A DNA stretch of 64,000 nt from Idiomarina loihiensis (GCF_024584785.1 NZ_CP074112.1:1984001-2048000), one strand, 5' to 3'. Positions 17,797-28,589 are shown, numbered from the stretch's first letter. Program-made: numbers and translations. Notes: generated from the sequence alone by a model not told the origin.

Positions 17797-19356
17797 CTAA
17801 CTGCCCACCTGCAACGCCTTTACTAATTCAGCACTACGCTCCCATTTGCTCGCCAACTGCACCAACTGGGCGCCGCGCGTGGGTGCTAATTGATCCACAG
17901 CAATTTGCTGTAACCACTGCTGGCGTTGCTGTTGCCGACTCTGTTGGATCTGTTGCACACCTTGTTGCCATTCAGCTTCACTGCGAGTGGCCATATCGGC
18001 ACCATTCAAAAAGGCCAATAGCTGTGCTCGCCACTGGTGGTTCAAGCTGGCATCTAAAAGATCCGATGGTGCTGCCTTAAACGCTTCAACTAGCTGCCGT
18101 AAATCGACCAAACGCCCGTGATTACTGTGCAACTGGGCTAACGCCAAGGCTTCTGCTCCAGTAAGTTTTTGTTCACCTAGTTTACTGATGTAGCGGTAAA
18201 TGTACTCCAGTAACTCCCCGGTCGCTATATCTTCGGCATGACTGACATCGTCTTCGCTATCGCGTAAAAACGTGCGCAGACGCATGATGTATTGGCGCAA
18301 CACCCGCTGCTGCTCTTGTTGCGCGGCAGCAATCCCCATAGCCGGAACCTGTAGCACCGTTTTATCCAAAAAGCGCGGCTGACCCGAACGTATCGGTGGT
18401 AATTTGTACCAGCTCTCTACCCGGCTAAACAGACGATTATCGATTAACCGCATCAAGCCTAAGCCAAGCAGGTTAAATAAAGTATGAAAAACGGCTAGGC
18501 CCGCACTGATGTTGGCGACGTCGTTGCCGCCAGATAGCCAAGCTGACACCCACCACAGTGGTACTAGCAGCAACAATGCCACAGCACCAGTGAGGGCATT
18601 CATCACCACGTGCACAGCCGCTAAACGTTTGGCGTGGGCCGTAGCGCCAATAGCCGCCAACAGCGCTGTTACCGTGGTGCCAATATTCGCCCCAATCACC
18701 ACTGCGGCACCAGCTAACGGACTGAAAACACCGGTAGCAGAGGCGGTAAGTACGATGGCTAAAGCCGCTGACGAGGATTGCACTAAAGCGGTCAAAATAA
18801 CCCCTGCAAGCACGGCTAATAGCACGCCACCGACACCGCTAACCTCAAGTTGCGCAACGGGCAACAAAGGTACTAATTGGGTGAAAGCTTCGCGTAAGGT
18901 ATCGAGGCCCACAAACAATACCCCAAACCCTGCTACCGCTGTCCCTATGTGGGCGGCAATGGAGTTTTGTTTGACTAAGCGGGTTAACATCCCTAAGCCG
19001 ATCAAAGGCCAAGCAATCACTGCAATATTCAGCTTCAAGCCAATCAAGGCCACAATCCATGCGGTCATGGTGGTGCCGACGTTACTACCAAACACCACCC
19101 AAGCAGCCTGCCGTAATTTCAACATGCCCGCGTTAGTAAAACCTAACAACGCCACCACTACCGCACTGGACGACTGCACAATAGCGGTCACGGTGAAGCC
19201 AGAAATAGCTGCCCGTAAGCGGGTTTGGGTGGTGCGCTCTAAAAAGCTCTGGAGGTGGCTACCAGCGGCGGCTCGCAAGCCGTCGGTCAGCATTTGCATG
19301 CCCAATAGCAAGAGCCCTAAGCCACCCAAGGCAATGGCGAGGTCAGCAAAACTCAT
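17797..19356 (-). CDS. Na/Pi-cotransporter family protein with C-terminal PhoU-like region
   Basis: Inner-membrane sodium-dependent phosphate transporter family (NptA/YjbB type), 519 residues. Two inverted Na/Pi repeats carry the hallmark QSSSA motifs: VQSSSAVVVALLGF near residue 60 and VQSSSAALAIVLTAS near residue 192. Eight or more hydrophobic segments fill the first 310 residues. The C-terminal 200 residues are soluble and helical (RQYIMRLRTFLRDSEDDV), resembling PhoU. Overlaps zapE by four bases. No clear terminator separates it from the rplM promoter. Direction of phosphate transport is not evident. Confidence 0.9.
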   Translation of the reverse strand: MSFADLAIALGGLGLLLLGMQMLTDGLRAAAGSHLQSFLERTTQTRLRAAISGFTVTAIVQSSSAVVVALLGFTNAGMLKLRQAAWVVFGSNVGTTMTAWIVALIGLKLNIAVIAWPLIGLGMLTRLVKQNSIAAHIGTAVAGFGVLFVGLDTLREAFTQLVPLLPVAQLEVSGVGGVLLAVLAGVILTALVQSSSAALAIVLTASATGVFSPLAGAAVVIGANIGTTVTALLAAIGATAHAKRLAAVHVVMNALTGAVALLLLVPLWWVSAWLSGGNDVANISAGLAVFHTLFNLLGLGLMRLIDNRLFSRVESWYKLPPIRSGQPRFLDKTVLQVPAMGIAAAQQEQQRVLRQYIMRLRTFLRDSEDDVSHAEDIATGELLEYIYRYISKLGEQKLTGAEALALAQLHSNHGRLVDLRQLVEAFKAAPSDLLDASLNHQWRAQLLAFLNGADMATRSEAEWQQGVQQIQQSRQQQRQQWLQQIAVDQLAPTRGAQLVQLASKWERSAELVKALQVGS

Positions 19357-20486
19357 GGCTTGTGCGCCATTGCTAAATATTCATGGCTTTGCATTTCTTG
19401 TAAACGGCTAACACAGCGGCGGTACTCAAACGTTAATTTGCCTTCGCTATAGAGTTGCTCCAACGGCACGGCCGCCGAGATGATAAGCTTGACGCGGCGT
19501 TCGTAAAATTCATCGACCAAAGCCAAGAAGCGGCGGGCGGCATCATCGTTATGGCCTCCTAGTTGGGGCACATCACTGATCAGCACCGCATGATAGAGCT
19601 GAGCAATTTCAATGTAATCATTTTGCGAACGCGGGCCGCCACAAATGGCATTAAAATCAAACAGCACCACATCGTCACATTCCATCCGTACCACGATGTC
19701 GCGTTGATTAATGGCAATCGCATGCAAATTTTGTTCGGCCCGGTTACAGTGGTCAGGCGCTAGTTCAGTAAAATATTGCTGAAGTTTTGCATCAGCGCTG
19801 GAGTCTGCTGGGGTTAAGTAAATTTCCGCGCGAGTTAAAGTACGCAAGCGGTAGTCGATACCGCTATCCACATTGATGACCTCGCAGTGCTCTTTGATTA
19901 AGGCTATTGCGGGTAGAAAACGCTGTCGCTGTAAACCATTACGATAAAGTTCATCGGGCACTATGTTGGACGTTGCCACCAGCACCACGTCGCGCTTGAA
20001 GAGCTCTTGCATGAGTGTCCCCAAAATCATGGCATCGGTGATGTCTTGCACAAAAAACTCATCAAAACACAGCACTCGGGCCTCGGCGGCCAGCTTGTCA
20101 GCAATAATCGGCAGCGGATCGCTACGGCCTTTGAGTTGCTTTAACTCGTCATGCACGCGATGCATAAAACGATGAAAATGCACCCGCATTTTTTGCTCAA
20201 ATGGCAAGGTATCAAAGAAGGTATCCACCAAGTAGGTTTTACCACGACCCACGCCGCCCCAGAAATAGATGCCTTGCGGGGCCGCTTGAGTGCCACCAAG
20301 CAGGCCTTTAAGGCGCCCAAGTATACCCTTGGATTGCTGCTGTTGATGAACTACGACCAGTTGTTCATACAACCGCTGCAATGCTTCTACAGCCTTGCGC
20401 TGCGCCGCATCTGGGGTGAAATTACCGGAAGCCAAATCAGCCTCATATTTACTCATTGGGGTGATGTTTTGCGTTGTCACTACCAC
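19353..20486 (-). CDS. zapE: ZapE, AFG1-type ATPase associated with division
   Basis: AFG1/ZapE P-loop ATPase that affects Z-ring stability and respiratory growth. 377 residues from a GTG preceded by AGGG; the resulting N-terminus (QNITPMSKYEADL) aligns with E. coli ZapE, so I prefer it to the ATG at codon 11. Walker A is GGVGRGKTYLVDTFF near residue 77; VLCFDEFFVQDITDAMIL holds Walker B. Divergent from zapG, as is common. Confidence 0.94.
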   Translation of the reverse strand: MVVTTQNITPMSKYEADLASGNFTPDAAQRKAVEALQRLYEQLVVVHQQQQSKGILGRLKGLLGGTQAAPQGIYFWGGVGRGKTYLVDTFFDTLPFEQKMRVHFHRFMHRVHDELKQLKGRSDPLPIIADKLAAEARVLCFDEFFVQDITDAMILGTLMQELFKRDVVLVATSNIVPDELYRNGLQRQRFLPAIALIKEHCEVINVDSGIDYRLRTLTRAEIYLTPADSSADAKLQQYFTELAPDHCNRAEQNLHAIAINQRDIVVRMECDDVVLFDFNAICGGPRSQNDYIEIAQLYHAVLISDVPQLGGHNDDAARRFLALVDEFYERRVKLIISAAVPLEQLYSEGKLTFEYRRCVSRLQEMQSHEYLAMAHKP

Positions 20487-20524
20487 TTTGACCCTGATCT
20501 AGATTATGCTATGGGTTATCAGTT

Positions 20525-20536
20525 TATCACGTGATA
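20525..20536. repeat. Short perfect palindrome upstream of zapG
   Basis: TATCACGTGATA is a perfect 12-bp palindrome in the 71-base zapE/zapG gap, 21 bases before the zapG ATG. It could be an operator, but such short dyads also occur by chance. Confidence 0.3.
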
Positions 20537-20557
20537 CGTGTTTTATAAGGAGTTTTT

Positions 20558-21019
20558 ATGAGCTGGATTATTGGCATTTTGTTAGTCGCAGTAGGTGCCA
20601 TCATTGGCTTTTTTGTGGCGCGTTATTGGCTGAGCAATCATTCTGACGAGGCCGAACTCACTGAGCAAGTGACCCAGACTAAACAGCAACTAGCTGATTA
20701 TCGTCAAGAAGTTGCCGATCATCTTGCCACTGCTCAAGCCTTGGTGGGGCAACTAGAAGAGACTCAAGCCAAACTCAAAAGCTACTTGCATCACAGTGCT
20801 GACTTGCTTCAGCGCGAACAATTGCAGCCCAGCTTGCCATTTTTTTCAGAAGATACCGTGCGTCAGTTACGCATGGCCAACCAGAGTAAGCAGGAAAAGC
20901 GCCGCAGTGATGACCGACCAGCGGCAGACATGCCGCGTGATTACAGCGATTCTCATTCAGGTTTATTTTCTGGTAAAGCTGCTACGAGCAAGTCTACGGC
21001 CAAAGAGAGCACCGACTAA
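20558..21019 (+). CDS. zapG: ZapG (YhcB, DUF1043) inner-membrane division/envelope protein
   Basis: 153-residue protein with one N-terminal membrane helix (WIIGILLVAVGAIIGFFVARYW) followed by a cytoplasmic coiled coil (about 30-90) and a disordered polar tail. This fits YhcB/ZapG, linked in E. coli to coordination of cell wall synthesis and division. AAGGAG precedes the ATG by six bases. Divergent from zapE and upstream of degQ-degS, the conserved gammaproteobacterial order. Confidence 0.92.
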   Translation: MSWIIGILLVAVGAIIGFFVARYWLSNHSDEAELTEQVTQTKQQLADYRQEVADHLATAQALVGQLEETQAKLKSYLHHSADLLQREQLQPSLPFFSEDTVRQLRMANQSKQEKRRSDDRPAADMPRDYSDSHSGLFSGKAATSKSTAKESTD

Positions 21020-21047
21020 TTCTAGGTACCGTCATTCCTCTCCCAAA

Positions 21048-21074
21048 GTAGCCGGCAAATTTGTTGCCGGTTAC
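21048..21074 (+). terminator. Hairpin after zapG (possible weak terminator)
   Basis: GTAGCCGGCAA and TTGCCGGTTAC pair over 11 bp with one G-T, 29 bases after the zapG stop. There is no T run, so termination is uncertain. Confidence 0.35.
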
Positions 21075-21095
21075 ATCTTGAAACACCTGCCAGCT

Positions 21096-21123
21096 GAACT
21101 TATTTCTGTTTAGCGAGTCATTA
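21096..21123 (+). promoter_or_regulatory. Candidate sigma-E promoter of degQ
   Basis: TGAACTT (with GAACTT at 21096-21101) followed after 16 bases by TCATTA (21118-21123) resembles the sigma-E consensus GGAACTT-N15/16-TCnnA. It would give a leader of roughly 130 bases. Consistent with degP-type genes being sigma-E targets, but unproven. Confidence 0.4.
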
Positions 21124-21259
21124 TCTTCGTTATCAGTAGCTATTTTGCTACAACTTTACCATTTGTTGTTATGTGGAAATCACAACCGGCACAACGTAAT
21201 CGCTGACGCGCTCGCTCTAGGTTAGTCATTATGTTTGGGTCAACATAGGAGTACAGTGA

Positions 21260-22615
21260 ATGAAGACAAAATTTTTGGCGGTAGTGGCGTCCGTAGCGCT
21301 AGCAAGCTCAGTTGCTATAGCTCCAGCTACAGCTAGCATCCCATTTTTTGGGAAAAGTGATGAAACCCCTACCCTAGCGCCGATGCTGGAAGAAGTCACC
21401 CCAGCGGTGGTGAATATCTCAGTAAAAGGTAAACGTGAAGTGCGGCAACGGGTGCCTGACATGTTTCGGTTCTTCTTTGGCCCCAATGGCCCACGTGAAC
21501 AAGTTCAAGAACGGCCATTTCAAGGCTTAGGTTCGGGCGTGATTATTGATGCCGAAGCCGGTTACGTCGTCACCAATAATCACGTGATTGACGGTGCCAG
21601 CGAAATTTTAGTCACCCTTAAAGACGGGCGGCAATTTGATGCAAAAGTGATTGGCACTGATGATCGTTCAGACATTGCCCTGCTAAAAATTGAAGATGGC
21701 GAAGACCTGACGGATATAGAAATTGGTACCTCATCTGATTTGCGTGTAGGTGACTTTGTAGTGGCTATCGGTAACCCCTTCGGGCTTGGCCAAACGGTAA
21801 CCTCTGGCATTGTTAGTGCGTTAGACCGTAGCGGCTTAGGCATTGAAGAAGTAGAAAACTTTATTCAAACCGATGCAGCTATTAACAGCGGTAACTCAGG
21901 TGGTGCCTTAGTAACCCTAAAAGGCGAGCTGATTGGCATCAACACTGCAATTCTAGGCCCTAACGGCGGCAATATCGGCATAGGTTTTGCGATTCCGTCA
22001 GATATGATGAAGAACTTAGTGGCACAGTTGATTGAATTTGGTGAGGTGCGCCGTGGTGTGCTGGGTGTGCGTGGCAACGACTTAACTCATGACATCGCCA
22101 AAGCATTGAAATTAGATGCCAACCAAGGTGCCTTTATTGGTGAAGTCATTGCCGACAGCGCTGCGGCCAAAGCTGGCTTAAAATCTGGTGACGTGATTAT
22201 CGCCGTGAATGGCGATACCATTCGCACCTTTGCTGATTTAATTGCTCGCGTGGGTACCATCGGTGCTGGCAAGGAAATGAAGATTACGGTATTGCGCGAT
22301 GGCAAAAAACGTGACTTTAAAGTGACCTTAGTGGCTGATGATACTGCGGTCGTCGCAGCCACCTTGCACCCGGCCCTGGCTGGTGTCGAGCTGGCAGCAA
22401 ACGATAATGGTGGGGTGGTAATCACCAGCATTGAGGAAGGTTCTGTGGCGGCTCGCTATGGCTTGCGCAAAGATGACGTGATCATGGCCGTCAACCGCAC
22501 CCCAGTAAGCTCAATCAGTGAGTTACGCCAGGCCTTTAATGACGCTGGGCCAGTGGTTGCCTTGAACTTACGACGCGGTAATACCGAGCTCTATTTGGTG
22601 TTGCGTGGCGGCTAA
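21260..22615 (+). CDS. degQ: DegQ/DegP-type periplasmic serine protease
   Basis: Trypsin-fold HtrA protease and chaperone of the periplasm. 451 residues with signal peptide 1-26 (cut after ATA-S-type site), protease domain with catalytic triad His108 (TNNHVID), Asp138 (DDRSDIALLKI) and Ser213 (NSGNSGGAL), and two PDZ domains (about 255-350 and 365-451). The length and short LA loop favour DegQ over DegP. A perfect 12-bp terminator separates it from degS. Confidence 0.95.
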   Translation: MKTKFLAVVASVALASSVAIAPATASIPFFGKSDETPTLAPMLEEVTPAVVNISVKGKREVRQRVPDMFRFFFGPNGPREQVQERPFQGLGSGVIIDAEAGYVVTNNHVIDGASEILVTLKDGRQFDAKVIGTDDRSDIALLKIEDGEDLTDIEIGTSSDLRVGDFVVAIGNPFGLGQTVTSGIVSALDRSGLGIEEVENFIQTDAAINSGNSGGALVTLKGELIGINTAILGPNGGNIGIGFAIPSDMMKNLVAQLIEFGEVRRGVLGVRGNDLTHDIAKALKLDANQGAFIGEVIADSAAAKAGLKSGDVIIAVNGDTIRTFADLIARVGTIGAGKEMKITVLRDGKKRDFKVTLVADDTAVVAATLHPALAGVELAANDNGGVVITSIEEGSVAARYGLRKDDVIMAVNRTPVSSISELRQAFNDAGPVVALNLRRGNTELYLVLRGG

Positions 22616-22646
22616 GTCGGATCATTAACTGCACCAAGCAAGTGCA

Positions 22647-22674
22647 AAAGAAGGCAGCCAGTGCTGCCTTCTTT
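22647..22674 (+). terminator. Terminator between degQ and degS
   Basis: AAAGAAGGCAGC, loop CAGT, GCTGCCTTCTTT: a perfect 12-bp stem starting 32 bases after the degQ stop, ending in CTTTG. It indicates that degS has its own promoter, or receives only read-through. Confidence 0.8.
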
Positions 22675-22744
22675 GCTAATAGGTGTTATTCTTTTAGCTC
22701 ACTTAACAATAATAACTAGACTCATAGAAAGGCAAACTTCAATC

Positions 22745-23797
22745 ATGACGCTTCGTACAGGGCTCTTCTTTATTGCTCGTTCGGTTATTCTCGGACTTAT
22801 TGTCGCTGCCCTAGTGATTGTAGCGCTGCCACTACTGCAAAATCGTTCCACCACGCCTTTACAATTGGATAATTCACCGGCTAGCTATGCGACAGCCGTG
22901 CGCCGAGCGGCACCTGCGGTGGTGAATATTTACAGCGTGGGTGAAGTGCAGGGCTCGTTTTATTCACGCCGGCCGAGCACGGTCTTTCGATTAGGATCTG
23001 GCGTAATTATGGATGACCAAGGTCACATTCTTACTGCCGCTCACGTGGTGGCTAATGTCAGTGAAATTGATGTCGCCCTGCAGGATGGTCGCCAATACAG
23101 TGGCCAGGTGATTGGCTTGGATAAAATCAGCGATTTGGCGGTGATTCAGATCCAAGCCGATAACTTACCTGTGATTCCGCAAAATAATCAGTTGCGCACG
23201 CAAGTGGGCGATGTGGTGTTGGCTATCGGTAACCCTCTTAATCTCGGGCAGACCATCACGCAGGGGATTGTCAGTGCGAGTGGCGGTCGAATGGGAGTGA
23301 TTCATAGCCATGCGGATCTCATTCAAATGGATGCAGTGATCAACGAAGGTGCTTCTGGGGGCGCTTTGGTGAATAGCCAAGGCTACTTAGTGGGCATCAA
23401 TAATGCGCGTTTTCGTGATGCTCGCGGCCAAGGCATTGATGGTATTTATTTTGCTATCCCCTACCCACTTGCCAAAGACATCATGGATACCTTGATTCTT
23501 GAAGGTGAAGTGGTACGCGGTTATTTCGGCGTGCAGGTGGGCGGTAACGCCCATTCAGATCCATACAAACAATCGGGTATTTATGTCACCGGGGTGGACC
23601 CTAACAGTCCTGCGGATCAAGCCGGTTTGCAAGCTGACGATTTTATTATTGAGATTGATGGTAACCCCATGTCATCGGCTGCAGAAGGCTTAGCATTAGT
23701 TGCCAAGACCCGCCCAGGTACTGTGGTTGAGGTTCGCTATTTACGAGCCAATCAAGAATTTACCACACAGGTGACTATCACCCGCTTAGCAGATTAA
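22745..23797 (+). CDS. degS: DegS, membrane-anchored site-1 protease of the sigma-E pathway
   Basis: Cleaves RseA when its PDZ domain senses unfolded porin C-termini. The ATG giving MTLRTGLFFIARSVILGL (350 residues) was chosen; an in-frame extension to 22661 would start inside the degQ terminator. An uncleaved N-terminal anchor (about 8-36), protease domain with TAAHVV (His) and KISDLAVIQI (Asp), and one PDZ domain (about 255-350) fit DegS. The nucleophile region reads NEGASGGAL: the SGG core is kept but the usual Asn before it is Ala. Confidence 0.93.
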   Translation: MTLRTGLFFIARSVILGLIVAALVIVALPLLQNRSTTPLQLDNSPASYATAVRRAAPAVVNIYSVGEVQGSFYSRRPSTVFRLGSGVIMDDQGHILTAAHVVANVSEIDVALQDGRQYSGQVIGLDKISDLAVIQIQADNLPVIPQNNQLRTQVGDVVLAIGNPLNLGQTITQGIVSASGGRMGVIHSHADLIQMDAVINEGASGGALVNSQGYLVGINNARFRDARGQGIDGIYFAIPYPLAKDIMDTLILEGEVVRGYFGVQVGGNAHSDPYKQSGIYVTGVDPNSPADQAGLQADDFIIEIDGNPMSSAAEGLALVAKTRPGTVVEVRYLRANQEFTTQVTITRLAD

Positions 23798-23808
23798 GCC
23801 GTATAAAA

Positions 23809-23832
23809 AAGCCACAGCTGTTGCTGTGGCTT
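23809..23832. terminator. Bidirectional terminator between degS and murA
   Basis: AAGCCACAGC, loop TGTT, GCTGTGGCTT: a perfect 10-bp stem. The minus strand continues into six T residues, so it is strongest for the mla-murA transcript; the plus strand ends degS. Confidence 0.85.
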
Positions 23833-23886
23833 CTTCGTTGCAGTCATGGATTCTAGTGTCTTGCCTTTGGTGTCTTGACTCTAGTA

Positions 23887-25152
<1,266 letters not shown>

Positions 25153-25155
25153 CTA

Positions 25156-25416
25156 TTAGCTCAGCATCGCGAGTTTCTTCTCACGCTGCCATTCAGTTGG
25201 GGTATAAGTTTTGATAGAGACCGCGTGTAACTCACCGCTAGCGATAATCGCTTTTAATGGCGCATAAACCACTTGCTGTTTTTTCACCCGTGATAGCTCA
25301 GCAAATAGCTCACCAACCACGGTAATGTTGGCATGGCCGCCGTCTAATTTAACCAACACTTCGTCTACAGATAGGGCATCGGTGATCAAGGTTTGAATCG
25401 ATTCAGTTGTAATCAT
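25156..25416 (-). CDS. ibaG: IbaG, BolA-family protein
   Basis: Small BolA-like protein that works with monothiol glutaredoxins in Fe-S handling. The start MITTESIQTLITDAL (86 residues) lies just after the mlaB stop; a seven-codon extension overlaps mlaB and has no better ribosome site. The BolA helix-turn-helix-like core ASGELHAVSIKTYTPTEW is clear, with its conserved His. Thirteen bases before murA. Confidence 0.93.
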   Translation of the reverse strand: MITTESIQTLITDALSVDEVLVKLDGGHANITVVGELFAELSRVKKQQVVYAPLKAIIASGELHAVSIKTYTPTEWQREKKLAMLS

Positions 25417-25420
25417 AGTC

Positions 25421-25786
25421 TCAACGTTTTTTGGCAATAGATGAATGGCTTACTTTCACTTTGGTTGGGGTTGCCGTTGGCCCGGCAAAGGGCACATCTA
25501 GCACTTCAGCAACACCACTAACACTAATAATAGCGCGTAGCTGGGGGCTGGCTCCAACAATACTGAGCTCGCGCTGTTGTAAGCCAACCTGCTTTTTGGC
25601 ATTCACCAGCATCGCAACCCCAGCGGTATCTACCTTAGTTACCTCGGTTACATTCAACACCACATGGTCACGCGCATTCAGCCATTGTTGGCGTTCTTGC
25701 CACACCGGCGGTACCGTGTCGCGGGTTAACTCGCCGCTAAATTGCACTGCGTTGTGTGCATCAATGGTCCACTGACAGTTACTCAT
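25421..25786 (-). CDS. mlaB: MlaB, STAS-domain subunit of the Mla phospholipid transporter
   Basis: Cytoplasmic STAS protein that stabilises MlaF in the MlaFEDB inner-membrane complex. The ATG giving MSNCQWTIDAHNAVQFSGEL (121 residues) follows AAGGAG at seven bases; a longer frame to 25825 overlaps mlaC. The STAS signature VTKVDTAGVAMLVNA contains the Asp-Thr/Ser pair. A basic C-terminal tail (SHSSIAKKR) is longer than in E. coli. Confidence 0.93.
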   Translation of the reverse strand: MSNCQWTIDAHNAVQFSGELTRDTVPPVWQERQQWLNARDHVVLNVTEVTKVDTAGVAMLVNAKKQVGLQQRELSIVGASPQLRAIISVSGVAEVLDVPFAGPTATPTKVKVSHSSIAKKR

Positions 25787-25834
25787 GAGGGTGCTCCTTC
25801 GGTACTTACTCGCGGCCTTGGCCATGCCTACTGG

Positions 25835-26500
25835 TTATTCGGCATTCTCTTGGTCGTTAGCGGTAATCGGCTGCTGCGCTTTGTCGCGCAATAAACTAAT
25901 GGTTCCGTCAATGCCGCGGCTACGAATCACACCACCAATTTCAGTTTGCTTACTATTTAACAAGCTCACGCCTTCTACTACGAGGTCAAAGGCTTGCCAG
26001 ATATCTTGGTTGTTATCAAAGCGCATTTTAAAATCCATGCGCACTGGTGGACGGCCTTGCTCAATCAAGCGAGTATTCACCACAACCATGCGGCTACCCG
26101 CATCAAAGCGACCCGCATCACCAAACTGAATGGTATGTTTGGTTTCGTCATATTGAGTAAAGGCACGCGCATAAGTGGCAATCAAATACTCACGAAACAC
26201 GCTATAAAACTCTCGCCGTTGCTCTTCAGTGGTTTCGGTTAGGTTACGGCCTAGCACCCGCTTCGCAGCATAAACATAATCTACGTACGGCATCATTTCT
26301 TCACGGATAACCACGCGAACATAGTCAATATCTGCATCAATTTTGCTGCGATCTTGCTCAATACGCTCGAGCGTTTTGTTGGCTACTTTCTCTAATAACA
26401 CGTAAGGGTTATCTTCGCGAATCAGCTCATCGGCTGCCGCCGGAGCGATAGCAACAGCTGCCATCAAAGAAAACCAAATACTTGCGATTAATTGCTTCAT
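25835..26500 (-). CDS. mlaC: MlaC, periplasmic phospholipid carrier
   Basis: Soluble shuttle carrying phospholipid between the outer-membrane MlaA complex and inner-membrane MlaFEDB. 221 residues with a signal peptide (about 1-23, ending APAAADE). Family motifs are NPYVLLEKVANKTLERI, VLGRNLTETTEEQRREFYSVFREYLI and VVEGVSLLNSKQTEIGGVIR. Between mlaD and mlaB. Confidence 0.95.
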   Translation of the reverse strand: MKQLIASIWFSLMAAVAIAPAAADELIREDNPYVLLEKVANKTLERIEQDRSKIDADIDYVRVVIREEMMPYVDYVYAAKRVLGRNLTETTEEQRREFYSVFREYLIATYARAFTQYDETKHTIQFGDAGRFDAGSRMVVVNTRLIEQGRPPVRMDFKMRFDNNQDIWQAFDLVVEGVSLLNSKQTEIGGVIRSRGIDGTISLLRDKAQQPITANDQENAE

Positions 26501-26510
26501 GCTTTACTCC

Positions 26511-26987
26511 TTAATCATTACCCTGACTAAACAGGAACTGCCCGATCAAGTCTTCCAATACCAAGGCCGACTTAGTGTCGTAAATGCGATCACCGTCTTC
26601 TAACATTTGTACGGTGTCATCGATAAAGCCTGGATTAAGACCAATATACTGCTCGCCTAATAATCCAGAAGTTAAGATTGAGACCGATGTGGTGTCAGAA
26701 AATTCATTGTATTGTTTGCTAATCACCATTTCGACCAGAGGCTCGTAGTAATCACCATCAAGGGTGATCTTGCTCACTCGGCCTACAACCACACCACCTA
26801 CTTTAACTGGCGAGCGCTCTTTTAAACCGCCGATATTATCAAACTTGGCATACAAGCGATAAGTTTCACCCGCAGTGGCAACATTGGTATTAGCTGCCTG
26901 TAAGCCTAGAAACAACAACGCCAACACACCGATAATGACAAACAAACCAACTGCTAACTGAGTATTTCTCGATTCCATAGTGATCAT
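26511..26987 (-). CDS. mlaD: MlaD, MCE-domain subunit of the Mla transporter
   Basis: Inner-membrane-anchored MCE protein that forms a hexameric ring for lipid passage. 158 residues: one N-terminal helix (about 10-30, [20 protein letters not shown]) and one MCE domain ([29 protein letters not shown]). The hydrophobic pore loop is in [14 protein letters not shown]. The ATG at 26987 overlaps the mlaE stop as ATGA; another ATG three codons later is possible. Confidence 0.95.
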   Translation of the reverse strand: MITMESRNTQLAVGLFVIIGVLALLFLGLQAANTNVATAGETYRLYAKFDNIGGLKERSPVKVGGVVVGRVSKITLDGDYYEPLVEMVISKQYNEFSDTTSVSILTSGLLGEQYIGLNPGFIDDTVQMLEDGDRIYDTKSALVLEDLIGQFLFSQGND

Positions 26988-27760
26988 CCAAACATCAAAG
27001 CGGTTAAAACAAAATCTAGCCCAAGTACGGCTAACGAGGCAGTGACCACAGTCGAAGTGGTGGCCTTACTAATACCTACCGAGGTGGGCGTGCAGTTAAA
27101 GCCTTTGTGCAGCGCTATCCAAGTAACTACAAAAGCAAACACCACGCTTTTGATGATGCCATTCATAATATCATGGCCCCATTCAACGTTAGCTTGCATC
27201 ACCGACCAAAAAGCGCCGTCGTCGACGCCTAACCAGCGCACGCCAACCAAGTAGCCGCCATAAATACCCACGGCAGAAAACACCGCAGCTAGAATTGGCA
27301 TACTGTATAAGCCGGCCCAAAAACGTGGGGCAATCACGCGGCGCAGCGGATCTACGGCCATCATTTCTAAACTGGATAATTGCTCAGTGGCTTTCATTAA
27401 GCCAATTTCTGCGGTTAGTGCCGAGCCAGCCCGCCCTGCAAACAGCAAAGCAGTGACTACCGGCCCTAATTCACGCAACAAGGATAGCGCTACCATGGGC
27501 CCCAACGACTGTTCGGCGCCAAAATCCACCAAAATGGTATAGCCTTGCAAGCCCAGCACCATGCCGATAAAGAGTCCGCTGACCACAATAATAATCAGCG
27601 ACATCACTCCAACCGAGTACATTTGCTGCATCAGCAACGGCCAAGATTTGCGTAACTGCGGTTTGCCAACCAAGGCTCGGGTGAGCATGATTAACGCCGC
27701 CCCTGCGCCAGCAATACTATTGAGGGTAGCTTGGCCGAGGGCAGCAACTTTATTTAGCAT
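26984..27760 (-). CDS. mlaE: MlaE, permease subunit of the Mla transporter
   Basis: ABC permease of the MlaE family, 258 residues with about five to six hydrophobic segments. Characteristic stretches are [47 protein letters not shown] (partly shown here as [19 protein letters not shown]) and [20 protein letters not shown]. It overlaps mlaF by 11 bases and mlaD by 4. Confidence 0.95.
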   Translation of the reverse strand: MLNKVAALGQATLNSIAGAGAALIMLTRALVGKPQLRKSWPLLMQQMYSVGVMSLIIIVVSGLFIGMVLGLQGYTILVDFGAEQSLGPMVALSLLRELGPVVTALLFAGRAGSALTAEIGLMKATEQLSSLEMMAVDPLRRVIAPRFWAGLYSMPILAAVFSAVGIYGGYLVGVRWLGVDDGAFWSVMQANVEWGHDIMNGIIKSVVFAFVVTWIALHKGFNCTPTSVGISKATTSTVVTASLAVLGLDFVLTALMFG

Positions 27761-28589
27761 CGCCAGCTCCTAATAATTCGTCGGCCAAGGTTGGTGCACG
27801 GTAATGGAAAGGCACCGGACCATCAGCTTCGCCGTGTAAAAATTGATGCACCAAGGCATTATCTGAATTTAATAATTGTTCTGGCGTACCGTGCCCAACC
27901 ACTTGTTTGTCGGCAATGATGTACACGTAATCGGCAATCGTAAGAACTTCTTCAACATCGTGGGTGACGATGATGCTCGTCAACCCGAGCGACTCGTTCA
28001 ACTCTTTGATCAGCTTGATTATCACGCCCATCGAAATAGGATCTTGGCCGGCAAAGGGCTCATCATACATGATCAGCTCTGGGTCTAACGCTATTGAACG
28101 CGCCAAGGCAGCCCGCCGCGACATACCGCCAGACAACTCCGCTGGCATCAAATGCCGAGCGCCACGCAAACCTACCGCCTCTAATTTTAGCAGCACAATG
28201 GTTTCAATCAGTTCTTCTGACAGCCGGCTATGTTCACGTAGCGGAAAGGCAATGTTGTCGTACACTGTCATGTCGCTGAACAAGGCACCGCTTTGAAACA
28301 ACATGCTCATGCGTTTGCGTAATTGATACAATTCGCTGCGCTTGAGGCTAGGAATGTTTTGCCCAGCAAAACGAATCTGCCCCTGTTGCGGGCGTAGTTG
28401 GCCACCGATCAGCCGTAGCAAGGTCGTTTTACCAATCCCGCTAGGACCCATCACCGCAGTAATCTTACCGCGTGGGATGGCCATCGACAGGCCTTCGTAT
28501 AAATTGTGAGTACTGTGATTGTAGTGAAAATAGATGTCATCTATCTCAACCAAGTGCTCGGGATTACCCTCGAGAGTAGTGGTTAGCAT
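27750..28589 (-). CDS. mlaF: MlaF, ATPase subunit of the Mla transporter
   Basis: ABC ATPase driving phospholipid transport. 279 residues. Walker [13 protein letters not shown]-loop MLFQSGALF, signature LSGGMSRR and Walker B LIMYDEPF are all present. The C-terminal tail beyond the ATPase core (about 250-279) fits the MlaF-type extension that contacts its partner subunit. First gene of the operon; GGAG lies before the ATG. Confidence 0.96.
   Translation of the reverse strand: MLTTTLEGNPEHLVEIDDIYFHYNHSTHNLYEGLSMAIPRGKITAVMGPSGIGKTTLLRLIGGQLRPQQGQIRFAGQNIPSLKRSELYQLRKRMSMLFQSGALFSDMTVYDNIAFPLREHSRLSEELIETIVLLKLEAVGLRGARHLMPAELSGGMSRRAALARSIALDPELIMYDEPFAGQDPISMGVIIKLIKELNESLGLTSIIVTHDVEEVLTIADYVYIIADKQVVGHGTPEQLLNSDNALVHQFLHGEADGPVPFHYRAPTLADELLGAGDAK

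Noticed and set aside
18509-19411. 300-codon open frame antisense to the Na/Pi cotransporter gene
   Set aside because: It mirrors a clear transporter gene, has a low-complexity Ala/Thr/Pro/Lys composition and no recognisable domain or ribosome site.
22661-22744. N-terminal extension of degS
   Set aside because: Its start codon lies inside the degQ terminator hairpin.
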